Below are positions 8,953-17,785 of a stretch of 64,000 nucleotides of DNA, one piece after another; positions within the stretch are counted from its first letter, which is position 1, and each line of letters opens with the position of its first letter. Source of the stretch: Lachnospiraceae bacterium. Its GTDB lineage: Bacteria > Bacillota > Clostridia > Lachnospirales > Lachnospiraceae. Made by a program: the position numbers and the translations under genes. The stretch spans positions 1 through 64,000 of the forward strand of contig JAJQHQ010000095.1 of NCBI GenBank assembly GCA_021199655.1, in the 5' to 3' direction. The notes beneath the pieces are model-generated. The model ran no database searches and was not told where the DNA came from. It saw only the letters and a program-made list of their open reading frames with translations.

Positions 8953-11900
8953 ATGAAGAGGATCATGGCATTTTTTATGGCAATAAGCCTGTTGCTGACA
9001 GCAGCCGGATCATGGCTGACCCCGGTATCTGATCTGGAGGTCCTTACGGCTGCCGCGGCGGAAGCGGCCGACGACGCGGCAGATAATACGGGAGATAATA
9101 CGAATGATAATACGGGTGATAATACGGATGCGAATACCATTTCTTCTATTTCCTTATCCGGAGATACTGCAGCTGTTTCATACAGGACAGACCGGCAGGC
9201 AAAGCTGGTTGTGGCGGTTTACGATGAGGCGGGGCTGCAGCTGCTTGCGTCCGGTTATGCTGACGTAGAGGCATCGGGCGGGCAGGCGGAAGTCGCAATC
9301 ATCATTGACGGGGATATCCCGGAGGATTATGTCCTGCGCGGCTTTCTGGCAGATGAATCTTTTTTGCCGCTTTCTGATGCTTACGAATATTGCTCTTATT
9401 CGGGGCACCGCGTCGTTATAACGGTACAGGATGGAGAGGAAAATCCGCTTTCCGGCGCGGAAATTGTGATTAAAATGGCTGCAGATGAGTCTGCAGCAGG
9501 TGAGGGAAGTGATGCTTCCGGCTATATTGATGCAGGAACCGTTTCTACAGATGAGGACGGTGAGTACCGGGCATTTTTTGAAGACGGCACTTATCTCATC
9601 CAGGCGACAGCCGGGGATTTTACTGAAGAAAAAACGCTGGAAGTGAAAGGCGCAAAGACCAGACTGACGTTTACGCTGGCACAGTCGTTTACAGAAGAAG
9701 TCTCAAAAGAGGTTTCAGCAAATGTAACCTATGATGATGGAACCGCTGCAGGAGGAATTTCCATTCAGGATCAATATGGGGAACTGCTTGGGACTACGGA
9801 TGAACATGGAGAGTGTTCTTTTCTGATGGGAGCCGGGAGATGGAAACTGACTGCCGGACAGGGAGACAACACAAGTTCAGAGATAATATCGATTACAGAT
9901 AATCAGGCGGACGGGCTTTCGGTTTCATTCGTATTAAATAAGGAATATACAGTTACAGTTTCGGCTGTGACGCTTGACGGAAAGATAGTTGCTGGTGCAG
10001 CTGTAGAGGATGCGGACTCAAACTTACTGGCAATGACAGATTCAAATGGAATCGCTTCCTTCGAACAGACGGACGGGAAGATTCTCCTGAATGTTAGTGC
10101 ATGGATTGACGGGGAACCTTACAGTGGAGAAGATTATTGTACCATAAATGGCGAGGATACAGCAATAACGATTGAATTGGACTCTGCAAGTCGTATAGTT
10201 ACAGTATCCGTGTATGACAGTGATGAAAATCCGGTATCCGGTGCGGAGGTTTTAATGGTCAACAAGGGAACAGCAGGTATGACCGATGAGAACGGGATCT
10301 GCACCTATATATCAACTCCTTATGACAGGCAGTATCTGATTGTATCCAAAGATAAGAAAACAGGTTTTGCAAGCGCTAATGTTTCTCATATATCCGAATA
10401 TGAGACTTTTATTGATGTTACTATCTATGAACATAGCGGTCAATGTGGAGAGAATGTCTTCTGGTCGATCGATAAAGACGGGACGCTGCTGATTTACGGC
10501 AGCGGTGACATGTATCATTTTGATGATAATCTTCCGAATCATGTCCCGTGGAGAGAGCAGCGGTCTTATATCACTTCTGTTGTTATAGAGGAAGGGGTGA
10601 CGAGCATCGGGGATGGTGCGTTTTCCGGATGCGATAATCTGACAGAAGCCATAATTCCGGAAAGCGTGACAAGCATCGGGGATTCTGCTTTTACTGTCTG
10701 CAGTAATCTGACAGAGATCACAATTCCGGAAGGGGTGACGAGTATCGGGGACAGTGCTTTTTACGGATGTACAACTCTGACAGGGATCACAATTCCGGAA
10801 AGCGTGACAAGCATCGGGAATGGTGCATTTTCCGGATGTACAGCTCTGACAGGGATCACAATTCCGGATCGTGTGGTGAGTATCGGAGATAACGCGTTTT
10901 CAAACTGTTCGGATCTCTTTAGCATTTCCATTGGCAACAGCGTTGCGAGCATAGGGCAAGGCGCGTTCAGTTCATGTGACAGTCTGGAATCCATTCTCCT
11001 CCCGGACAGTCTTGGAAGAATAGAATCTGAGACTTTCCGTTATTGCACCAATCTGACGGAAGTGACGATCGGCGCTGGTGTAACAAGCATTGAATCCATG
11101 GCGTTTAGTGAGTGTGGCATTGTAAGCCTGGTGATTCCGGATAACGTTACGTACATTGGTTCCAGTGCTTTTGAAAAGTGTGAGCTGCAGGAGCTGACAC
11201 TTGGAACAGGTTTAATTTACATAGGTGAATTTGCCTTTTCTGAATGCAATCCCCTGAAAAGCCTGGTCATTCCGGATAACGTGGCCGCCATAGGGGCCTG
11301 GGCATTTGGAGGATGCTCCGGTCTGGTCAGCGTGAGCATTCCAGACAGTGTGATAAGTATTGATTACAGTGCGTTTTCCGGCTGTACCAGCCTGACGGAA
11401 GTTTATTACGGAGGTTCAGAAGCAGACTGGCTGTCGATGCAGATCATGTCTTATAACGACTGCCTGACCGATGCTGATATTTATTTCGCCGATTCTTCAC
11501 CTGTAAAGGATAGCACGGATGATTCCTGTGCTGACGACGCGTCAGGGGATTCTGCCGCTGCTGCGGAAACGGATGCAGAAACAGAATTATCTGTTTATGA
11601 GGAGACTGCGTACTGGTCATGGCAGATGGGCGCATCCGGCGGCGAACAGGTGACGACAATCGAAGGGGAGGAGAATAAGTGGTCCCTGTTCCTAGTCGTG
11701 AGATCTGTGGATACTGCAGATCTCCTTGCTGCGGATAACCTGCTTTATATCGCGCAGCTGGAATACGAGGACTGCGAGTCTTTCCGGTATATGATACGGG
11801 AGGTTGATCCGGATGCGAAAGCACTGATCTATATATCAGAAGCGGACGTTGTGGAGCAGGAGACGGAAGCGCCTATCGGGCTGACCCAGACGATCACGGC

Positions 11901-12819
11901 TTCTGTCTCTTCCGCTGCGCTCTCTGTCGGAGATACATTGCAGCTTGCTGCCGCCACAACGGGGGACGGTGCGCTCTCATTTTCATCCAGTGACACAGAT
12001 GTCGCGTCTGTGGATGATACCGGCATTGTGACAGCTTTGTCCCCGGGATCAGCGGTGATCGCGATTATGGCAATGCAGACGGACACATATAATTATGAAG
12101 AACTCTGGGTAAAGATCACCGTTACAGATGATGTTCCGGATACAGAAGCAGAAGCATTTTCCGAAACAGAAAGTTCTGAGACAGAAGAAAATCATACCCA
12201 TACATGGGGAGATTGGATGGTAGTAAGCGAGGCCTCTATAGATATGCCGGAAATTCAAACGCATACCTGTACCAGATGCGGCGTTTCGGAAAGCGTGGAA
12301 GTTGGGGATGTTCTGACGCCATTTCTGGAGCTGAGCACGGATTCCCTTCTGATCCAGAAGGGGCAGATCACGACGGCATTGACAGTCAGTATGGCAAATG
12401 GCGATTACGTGGAGACAGTTGAAAACAAAAATTCAAAAAAAGTGTCCGTGGCGTCGGATTCTGACGGCGTGTTCACGATCGAAGGCCTGAAAACCGGAGA
12501 GGCAAAGGTTACGATTACGCTGCACAGCGGCCTGAGTACGTCATTCACCGTAAAGGTCCAGAAGAAGGCCGTGAAGACTACAGAGATTTCCGGACTGCCG
12601 GAAAAAGTTACGCTTACGGTTGGCGAACAGCTGGCGCTGGAACCGGTGGTGGTGCCGGTGACCTCACTGGAAGGCGTGACATATAAATCGTCAAAAGAAA
12701 AAGTGGCAGCCGTGTCGGATGACGGCATTATAACGGCGGTAAAAGCCGGGAAAGCAAAAATAACCGTGAAGAGTGGATCAAAGAAATTCGTAGTGACGGT
12801 GAAGGTTACAAAGCAGTGA
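8953..12819 (+). CDS. secreted BspA-type leucine-rich-repeat surface protein with Ig-like domains
   Basis: 1,288 residues from ATG 8953 (GGAAG upstream); a longer frame from 8890 overlaps the previous gene and lacks a signal. Residues 1-30 form a signal peptide (MKRIMAFFMAISLLL). A short Asn/Asp/Thr-rich linker (about 42-60) is followed by several carboxypeptidase-regulatory/CnaB-like beta repeats (about 150-500), each with a GxxxxxDENG-type turn. LRR_5 (BspA) repeats fill about 545-835, with recurring IPESVTSIGDSAF cores. Two bacterial Ig-like (Big_2) domains lie near 980-1040 and 1207-1288. There is no LPxTG or obvious anchor, so it is exported and possibly loosely attached. BspA-type proteins mediate adhesion in gut and oral bacteria. 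Confidence 0.85.
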   Translation: MKRIMAFFMAISLLLTAAGSWLTPVSDLEVLTAAAAEAADDAADNTGDNTNDNTGDNTDANTISSISLSGDTAAVSYRTDRQAKLVVAVYDEAGLQLLASGYADVEASGGQAEVAIIIDGDIPEDYVLRGFLADESFLPLSDAYEYCSYSGHRVVITVQDGEENPLSGAEIVIKMAADESAAGEGSDASGYIDAGTVSTDEDGEYRAFFEDGTYLIQATAGDFTEEKTLEVKGAKTRLTFTLAQSFTEEVSKEVSANVTYDDGTAAGGISIQDQYGELLGTTDEHGECSFLMGAGRWKLTAGQGDNTSSEIISITDNQADGLSVSFVLNKEYTVTVSAVTLDGKIVAGAAVEDADSNLLAMTDSNGIASFEQTDGKILLNVSAWIDGEPYSGEDYCTINGEDTAITIELDSASRIVTVSVYDSDENPVSGAEVLMVNKGTAGMTDENGICTYISTPYDRQYLIVSKDKKTGFASANVSHISEYETFIDVTIYEHSGQCGENVFWSIDKDGTLLIYGSGDMYHFDDNLPNHVPWREQRSYITSVVIEEGVTSIGDGAFSGCDNLTEAIIPESVTSIGDSAFTVCSNLTEITIPEGVTSIGDSAFYGCTTLTGITIPESVTSIGNGAFSGCTALTGITIPDRVVSIGDNAFSNCSDLFSISIGNSVASIGQGAFSSCDSLESILLPDSLGRIESETFRYCTNLTEVTIGAGVTSIESMAFSECGIVSLVIPDNVTYIGSSAFEKCELQELTLGTGLIYIGEFAFSECNPLKSLVIPDNVAAIGAWAFGGCSGLVSVSIPDSVISIDYSAFSGCTSLTEVYYGGSEADWLSMQIMSYNDCLTDADIYFADSSPVKDSTDDSCADDASGDSAAAAETDAETELSVYEETAYWSWQMGASGGEQVTTIEGEENKWSLFLVVRSVDTADLLAADNLLYIAQLEYEDCESFRYMIREVDPDAKALIYISEADVVEQETEAPIGLTQTITASVSSAALSVGDTLQLAAATTGDGALSFSSSDTDVASVDDTGIVTALSPGSAVIAIMAMQTDTYNYEELWVKITVTDDVPDTEAEAFSETESSETEENHTHTWGDWMVVSEASIDMPEIQTHTCTRCGVSESVEVGDVLTPFLELSTDSLLIQKGQITTALTVSMANGDYVETVENKNSKKVSVASDSDGVFTIEGLKTGEAKVTITLHSGLSTSFTVKVQKKAVKTTEISGLPEKVTLTVGEQLALEPVVVPVTSLEGVTYKSSKEKVAAVSDDGIITAVKAGKAKITVKSGSKKFVVTVKVTKQ

Positions 12820-12835
12820 TATCTTTTCTAAAAAA

Positions 12836-12875
12836 TATACCCGCCAGCGGCTGTAAAAAGCCATTGGCGGGTATA
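12836..12875. terminator. bidirectional terminator between convergent genes
   Basis: Arms TATACCCGCCA (12836-12846) and TGGCGGGTATA (12865-12875) are perfectly complementary, with a smaller GCGGCTG/CAT-like inner loop. T-rich DNA follows on the plus side and AAAAAATA precedes it, giving U-tracts in both directions. Confidence 0.8.
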
Positions 12876-12908
12876 TGATTTTTACATGCTCGGGGGATTT
12901 TCCGGCTT

Positions 12909-13484
12909 TTAATCTGCTGCAATGATTTCCACATCCGGGGTTTCGTCCCAGTCGACAGCAGAAGCGGGCATTTTCCTGGCGATATTCAATGCTGCCTGTT
13001 CGGAATCAGCCCATACGGTTATATATCCGCTGCAGGTCATTTTAATCTGGTAACAGGAATACGTCTCTGTTTCTGTTGACGTTTCGTATGCGGAGATACG
13101 GCGGACAATTTCAGTACCATCGAATGTTTTTAACACATCTTTTGCATCTTTCATACCGAACAGTTTGTCCATGAATGCATCACCGTCGTGCGCGCTGAGC
13201 CAGTTTATAAAATCTATAGCAGTCAGCTCATACTGCGCGACATCTGAAAATTCAGTGATTTTCAGACGCATGACATCCCTTGCCGTACCGGGTTCTACAC
13301 TATAGCCGCTTCGGATGATGAAAAATTCGTATTTACCGATGATGTCTTCCGCGTCTCTTTCATGGATATAATCTCCGGAACTCCAGATGTAGTTCAGTTC
13401 TTCAAAACGTTTGATCAGTGTTCTTATGTCTTTTTCGTACAGGCAATGGATGACCATGCCGCGGTAGAATGGTTTGAATTTCAC
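12909..13484 (-). CDS. hypothetical protein with possible DpnD/PcfM-like C-terminus
   Basis: 191 residues from a GTG start with a strong AAGGAGGAG upstream. I do not recognise the N-terminal ~140 residues (soluble, aromatic-rich, no signal or membrane segment). The last ~45 residues (CYQIKMTCSGYITVWADSEQ, then AALNIARKMP) resemble the DpnD/PcfM-like fold, in which a beta-strand pair is followed by an EDEA-type helix; this is a weak call. The gene faces the BspA gene and is downstream of the exporter permease on the same strand, separated by about 250 bases that show only a loose inverted repeat (TTGCGCA 13691-13697 / TGCGCAA 13721-13727). Confidence 0.55.
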   Translation of the reverse strand: MKFKPFYRGMVIHCLYEKDIRTLIKRFEELNYIWSSGDYIHERDAEDIIGKYEFFIIRSGYSVEPGTARDVMRLKITEFSDVAQYELTAIDFINWLSAHDGDAFMDKLFGMKDAKDVLKTFDGTEIVRRISAYETSTETETYSCYQIKMTCSGYITVWADSEQAALNIARKMPASAVDWDETPDVEIIAAD

Positions 13485-13732
13485 GGTTGTGTCTCCTCCT
13501 TATATATGTATTTGATATGGAACCTGCGGTGTCCGTATCGGTTCATTGAAGTTTGGCTGTCTGTCCCCCCTTCGATAGCTAAGACAGGAAAGGAACAGAA
13601 AAAGTTTTATGATTTTCAAAAAATTAAAAAAACTGGAATTCTCGATGCGTTTTTTTCCCTCACTTTATCGATACATTTTATCACATCCTTTTGCGCATTT
13701 CTACTCGTTAATGAACAAAGTGCGCAAGTTTG

Positions 13733-15001
13733 TCATTCCCTCCGCAGCGCTTCGATCGGATCCAGATTCGCCGCTTTCATGGACGGAAACAGGCCGAAGA
13801 GGATGCCGATCAGCATGGAGAACGCGACCGCAATGACCGATGCCGGTATGCTGATGGCAACGGGGATTCCGGAGAGATTGTAGATGAAATACGAGATGCC
13901 CATGCCTGCTCCAACGCCAAGGATGCCGCCCAGGCTGGTGAGAACGACGGATTCCGTCAGGAACTGCCCGAGAATGGCACGCTTTTTCGCACCGATCGCT
14001 TTTTTCAGACCGATCTCGCTGGTCCGTTCGGTTACTGTCATCATCATTACGTTCATGACGCCGATACCGCCGACCAGAAGAGAGATGCTGGCGATCCAGA
14101 TCAGCTGTGTGTTGCTGGAACTGCTAAGCTGCTCCAGCCAGCTGGCCTGGGTTGCGAGATTCTGGGCAGTGTAGGTGACATCTGTCAGGTCGGATGAGAT
14201 TGTGCTGTTTAATATCTTTACCGCCACGCTGCCGGCTTTTATCATATCGTCTGTGCTGCTGGCTTTTACGATGACATTCTCCGGTTCATCGAAACAATAC
14301 AGGAGCGGCCAGCACGCGCGCGGAAGGAAGAGACAGCCGTTGGAGGTGCTGTTTTGGGATTTTTGGGAATTGTATTCCGAAGCGGTGGATATGGCTGCGG
14401 TATAGGTTTTGGATTCCGCGGCGACACCGATGATCGTAAACACCATTCCGTTGATGGACAGTGTTTCGCCAATCGGGTCTGAGCCCGGAAAATAATTATC
14501 GGCGATGGTGTCGTCGACGATCACGACGTTGCGGAAATTCGTATAATCATCTTCAGTAAAGCCGCGTCCGGAACGGATCTTATAGCCCGTCGTGGAGAAG
14601 TAGCTGGTGTCGATGCCCCGGATGGTGGGAAGCGCAATCTCCGTATTATTATAGTAGACAGAACGATTTACTGTTTTTCGTTCTGTGTAGGCGGTAACAT
14701 TCTCGACCGTATCCAATGCCAGAATCTGTTCCCGTACCGAATCAGAAACGACAGGTACGCCGGAGGGGATATCGGAGCTGCCGGAGATCGAAAGGGGAGA
14801 TCCGTTCTTTGTCAGCAGGATCTCTACGTTATTTGTGCCTGCTCCGATCAGGATTTTCTTATTCTGCTCGTAGGACCCCTGAATCGTCGATACGATGGCG
14901 ATGATCGAGGCAATGCCGATGATGATGCCAAGCATGGTCAGGATGGAGCGCATCTTATGCGCCCAGATGCTCTGGAAGGATAAACGAAGGTTTTCTATCA
15001 T
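13733..15001 (-). CDS. MacB/FtsX-type ABC transporter permease
   Basis: 422 residues from ATG at 15001, which has AAAGGAG upstream. The architecture is that of MacB-like permeases: one membrane segment at residues ~20-45 (MRSILTMLGIIIGIASIIAI), a large extracellular MacB_PCD domain (about 50-285), then three membrane segments near 300-420 in the FtsX domain (GGIGVMNVMMMTVTERTSEI, followed by GLKKAIGAKKRAIL). No fused ATPase domain is present. It is the last gene of a three-gene minus-strand cluster with two membrane-fusion proteins. MacB-type systems export peptides, toxins or lipids; substrate unknown. Confidence 0.86.
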   Translation of the reverse strand: MIENLRLSFQSIWAHKMRSILTMLGIIIGIASIIAIVSTIQGSYEQNKKILIGAGTNNVEILLTKNGSPLSISGSSDIPSGVPVVSDSVREQILALDTVENVTAYTERKTVNRSVYYNNTEIALPTIRGIDTSYFSTTGYKIRSGRGFTEDDYTNFRNVVIVDDTIADNYFPGSDPIGETLSINGMVFTIIGVAAESKTYTAAISTASEYNSQKSQNSTSNGCLFLPRACWPLLYCFDEPENVIVKASSTDDMIKAGSVAVKILNSTISSDLTDVTYTAQNLATQASWLEQLSSSSNTQLIWIASISLLVGGIGVMNVMMMTVTERTSEIGLKKAIGAKKRAILGQFLTESVVLTSLGGILGVGAGMGISYFIYNLSGIPVAISIPASVIAVAFSMLIGILFGLFPSMKAANLDPIEALRRE

Positions 15002-15034
15002 GGGATAGTTTCTCCTTTCGAAGAAAATGGCTGT

Positions 15035-15132
15035 GACGGACAATGCATAGCAGACAATGCATGGCGGATAATGCATGACGGACAATGCATGACGAACAAT
15101 GCGTGGTGGTCAATGCGTGATGGTTCATCTGG
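15035..15132. repeat. 14-bp tandem repeat, seven units
   Basis: Units of 14 bases starting at 15035, 15049, 15063, 15077, 15091, 15105 and 15119 follow the pattern GRCGGACAATGCAT; the first four end in ATGCAT, the next two in ATGCGT, and the last is degenerate. The array fills the gap between the fusion-protein stop (15133) and the permease ribosome site, so it lies inside the presumed polycistronic mRNA. Confidence 0.85.
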
Positions 15133-17718
15133 TTATTCAATGAGGGCGGACAGCTCGTCCACTTCAGTGGTATCTGCCCCGATGGTTACATTATTTCCGT
15201 ATGGGAAAGCGATAAGGTCTTCTAACGTTAGACCGGAAGTAATCTCATAATAAGTAGTGTACCAGTTTTTTCCCACAGTGACAAAGCGCTGTTCCAGAAG
15301 ACCGTTGCTGTCCTGCACGTAGACGTAGAAGTTTCCCATGCTGTCTTTTTGAACAAACCAGGACGCCAGACCAATGGAGGAGTCGGAAGCTTCGGTCTGC
15401 TGTGCAATCGTCAGTTCCACGTATGTACCGCTCTCAACATCAACCGGATCGTCGATCAGGGCATAGAACGCATAATACGCGAGGGAAGAATCCCCGATAC
15501 TTATATGGTCGTCGGTATCCGGGTAGTCCGAAATCTCTTTTATGACAGCTGTGAACGTGGCATCGGCATACGAGGCAGTTCCGGTAACGATATCCCCGAC
15601 CGCGACAGAATCCAGTTCCTGTTCGCTGACATACCCTTTTGCGTAAAGACCTTCCGTGCTGATGATTTTTACAAAATTGTTGTTGTCGTCCAGCGGGATG
15701 CCGGAAAGGTCGCCGATGCTGAGCACGGTTCCGGTCACGCTGCTTTTGACGGTTTTTCCATCTACGACGTGCTGCGCGCTGGAAACCTTCAGCTCCTTTT
15801 CCCTGACGGTGAGCTCCTGCTCTTTGATCACTTCCTGAAGAGTTTCGATTTCCTCTTCGGTCACGCCACTTTCACTGCTGTATCCATAATTATAAGAAGA
15901 ATCGCCCCAGTCGTCCCAGCTAAACTCTGATTCGCTCTCATAAGCGGTTTCGGAATTCAGAAGACCGTGGGAGAACATCAGAGCAAGCAGGGTATCCGCG
16001 TTCCATACCAGAAGCATCTGCTCTGCGTCCAACGCAAGATACTGCTCGTACAGATCCTGCAGATCGGTTAAAAATGAGTCGCTGGTCTCATCCAGATCCC
16101 GGATGCCAAGCGCAATGCTGTATGCTTTCAGAGTATCCAGAACAGATGGGGATTCTTCAGAAAGCAGTACAGCCCAGGTACTGCCGAGAGAAGCGTAAAC
16201 GTTTATGGCATAATTAAGTTCCTCCCAGGTCAGTTCCTCCGGGCTGAGGGAGGCTGCCGCAGACTTCACATAAGCCAGGCAGACGGACTGGTATGCTTCT
16301 TCCAGAGCGGATGAAAGAGAACTGCCGTCCTCGATGCCGGAGAGATAACGAAGCGTTTCATCACTTAAGATATAATTTTCCATATACGGATCCTCACCTG
16401 CGATCTCTGCACGCGGCACAGACAGATACATCTGATAAAAAGCGATCGCGTTCTGGTAATCGGATTCTGAAGGAGAAGCGGTCTCCATAAGCAGTTCGTC
16501 CGCCATCAGCAGGAAAGTGCTGACATTGGCGGCAATGCCGGTGTCTTCCGCTGGAGAAGCTTCTGTTTCCGTCTCGGATTTAGCTGGAGCGCTTTCGGAT
16601 TCTGTGGAGAACTCTGTCTGTGATTCTGCCGCAGTATTCTCCAGGGATTCCAGCATATCCAGCTGCGTGACATATTCTTTTGCGGTGCTGCTTAATGCTT
16701 CGTAAGCATCCCGGGCTTTTTGCGCAGCTGCCGACGGATCATCCTGCGCAACTGCTTCCGTGATCAGAAGGTCAACATAATACGCGCAGACGTGTTCCAT
16801 CAGGACGGCGCAGCCTTCCAGGGTGCTGAGTTCGTCCTCATCGAGAAGGCCGGTCACGGAATCTTTAAGGATATACGTAACGGTGACATCACCATCGACC
16901 GTTTCTTCTGTGAATTCCCCGGCGAGTGTTCCATAATAGAACTCCGCGGCGGTAAGCAGCGCTTCTTCAATGTCATCAGAAGTCACATCCTCTTCAAAAT
17001 CATTCAGAAAGGCGGCAAGCTCGCTCATCAGGGCTTCGAAGCCGGTCACAGCAGCACGGATGGTTTCGGCTGTCTCTGCATCCGGTTCGATAGTCTCAAT
17101 ATCTTCGATCACAAGACCGGAATGATCAGAATCACCGTTTTCAGAATCAGTGCCTGCGGAGCCCTCGATTCCGGAATCGGAACGATCCGCGGCTGGCTCC
17201 GTGCTGTTTTCTGTTTCATATGTATCATCATCGTCCGGGATGGTTGCGTCATCTGCATAGACTTCATAGAGAGATGATGAGGCCGTCCTTACAGACGATG
17301 TGTTTTTTAAGGAGGCAGACGTGGTCGCGCCGGTGTATTTTGCCAGCTGCTTGTTGTACCCTTTTAACTTGAGCTCCTCCTGCTGCAGATGAATCTGCTC
17401 GATTTTAAGCATCAGCTCCTGCCGGGTCATCTCATACGAGAAGAGAGCCGTTCCTTCGGTGACCGTATCTCCGGCTGACACGTAGATTTCGGCTATGGAA
17501 TATTCGGCATTTAAGGTGATATTCTGGGACACTCTGGAAGTGACAATTCCCTCGGACGTGATTCCGTCAGAGAAAGAGGATGCATCCAGCGCGACGTTTG
17601 CCACGGGCGTGACTTCCACGGGCGCGGCTTTGCCAATCGTATGATAAGCGGTGTAGACGCCGCCGGCGATGAGCGCACCGGTAAGTGCGACGCTGATGAG
17701 TGCTGTTCGGATTTTCAT
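15133..17718 (-). CDS. HlyD/MacA-type membrane-fusion protein with very large inserted domain
   Basis: 861 residues from ATG 17718 (AAGGGAGAG upstream; an in-frame ATG at 17742 is less well placed). Residues 7-30 are an N-terminal membrane anchor. The fusion-protein core is recognisable at both ends: first lipoyl half and helix at about 45-120 (SAGDTVTEGTALFSYEMTRQ, IHLQQEELKLK) and second helix plus barrel at about 620-861 (TLQEVIKEQELTVREKELKV, SSVTGTVLSIGDLSG). Between them lies ~490 residues rich in Glu, Ser, Asp and Ala with long helices, far more than the usual helical hairpin. Normal members have 350-450 residues. Its neighbours are a second fusion protein upstream and a MacB-like permease downstream. 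Confidence 0.8.
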   Translation of the reverse strand: MKIRTALISVALTGALIAGGVYTAYHTIGKAAPVEVTPVANVALDASSFSDGITSEGIVTSRVSQNITLNAEYSIAEIYVSAGDTVTEGTALFSYEMTRQELMLKIEQIHLQQEELKLKGYNKQLAKYTGATTSASLKNTSSVRTASSSLYEVYADDATIPDDDDTYETENSTEPAADRSDSGIEGSAGTDSENGDSDHSGLVIEDIETIEPDAETAETIRAAVTGFEALMSELAAFLNDFEEDVTSDDIEEALLTAAEFYYGTLAGEFTEETVDGDVTVTYILKDSVTGLLDEDELSTLEGCAVLMEHVCAYYVDLLITEAVAQDDPSAAAQKARDAYEALSSTAKEYVTQLDMLESLENTAAESQTEFSTESESAPAKSETETEASPAEDTGIAANVSTFLLMADELLMETASPSESDYQNAIAFYQMYLSVPRAEIAGEDPYMENYILSDETLRYLSGIEDGSSLSSALEEAYQSVCLAYVKSAAASLSPEELTWEELNYAINVYASLGSTWAVLLSEESPSVLDTLKAYSIALGIRDLDETSDSFLTDLQDLYEQYLALDAEQMLLVWNADTLLALMFSHGLLNSETAYESESEFSWDDWGDSSYNYGYSSESGVTEEEIETLQEVIKEQELTVREKELKVSSAQHVVDGKTVKSSVTGTVLSIGDLSGIPLDDNNNFVKIISTEGLYAKGYVSEQELDSVAVGDIVTGTASYADATFTAVIKEISDYPDTDDHISIGDSSLAYYAFYALIDDPVDVESGTYVELTIAQQTEASDSSIGLASWFVQKDSMGNFYVYVQDSNGLLEQRFVTVGKNWYTTYYEITSGLTLEDLIAFPYGNNVTIGADTTEVDELSALIE

Positions 17719-17758
17719 AAGTCTCTCCCTTATCTCTCCCATATTCTGCAGAAATATC

Positions 17759-17785
17759 GTAACTGTTCAGTACCTTCACAGTTAC
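17759..17785 (-). repeat. 27-bp imperfect palindromic repeat (copy 1)
   Basis: Arms GTAACTGT and ACAGTTAC flank an 11-base centre. The sequence is the exact reverse complement of 34111-34137. On the minus strand it begins at the stop codon TAA of the upstream fusion-protein gene, so it would form a hairpin at the end of that reading frame. Confidence 0.8.

Noticed and set aside
15035-15132. Possible CRISPR array
   Set aside because: The 14-base units follow one another with no spacers, and no cas genes are present.
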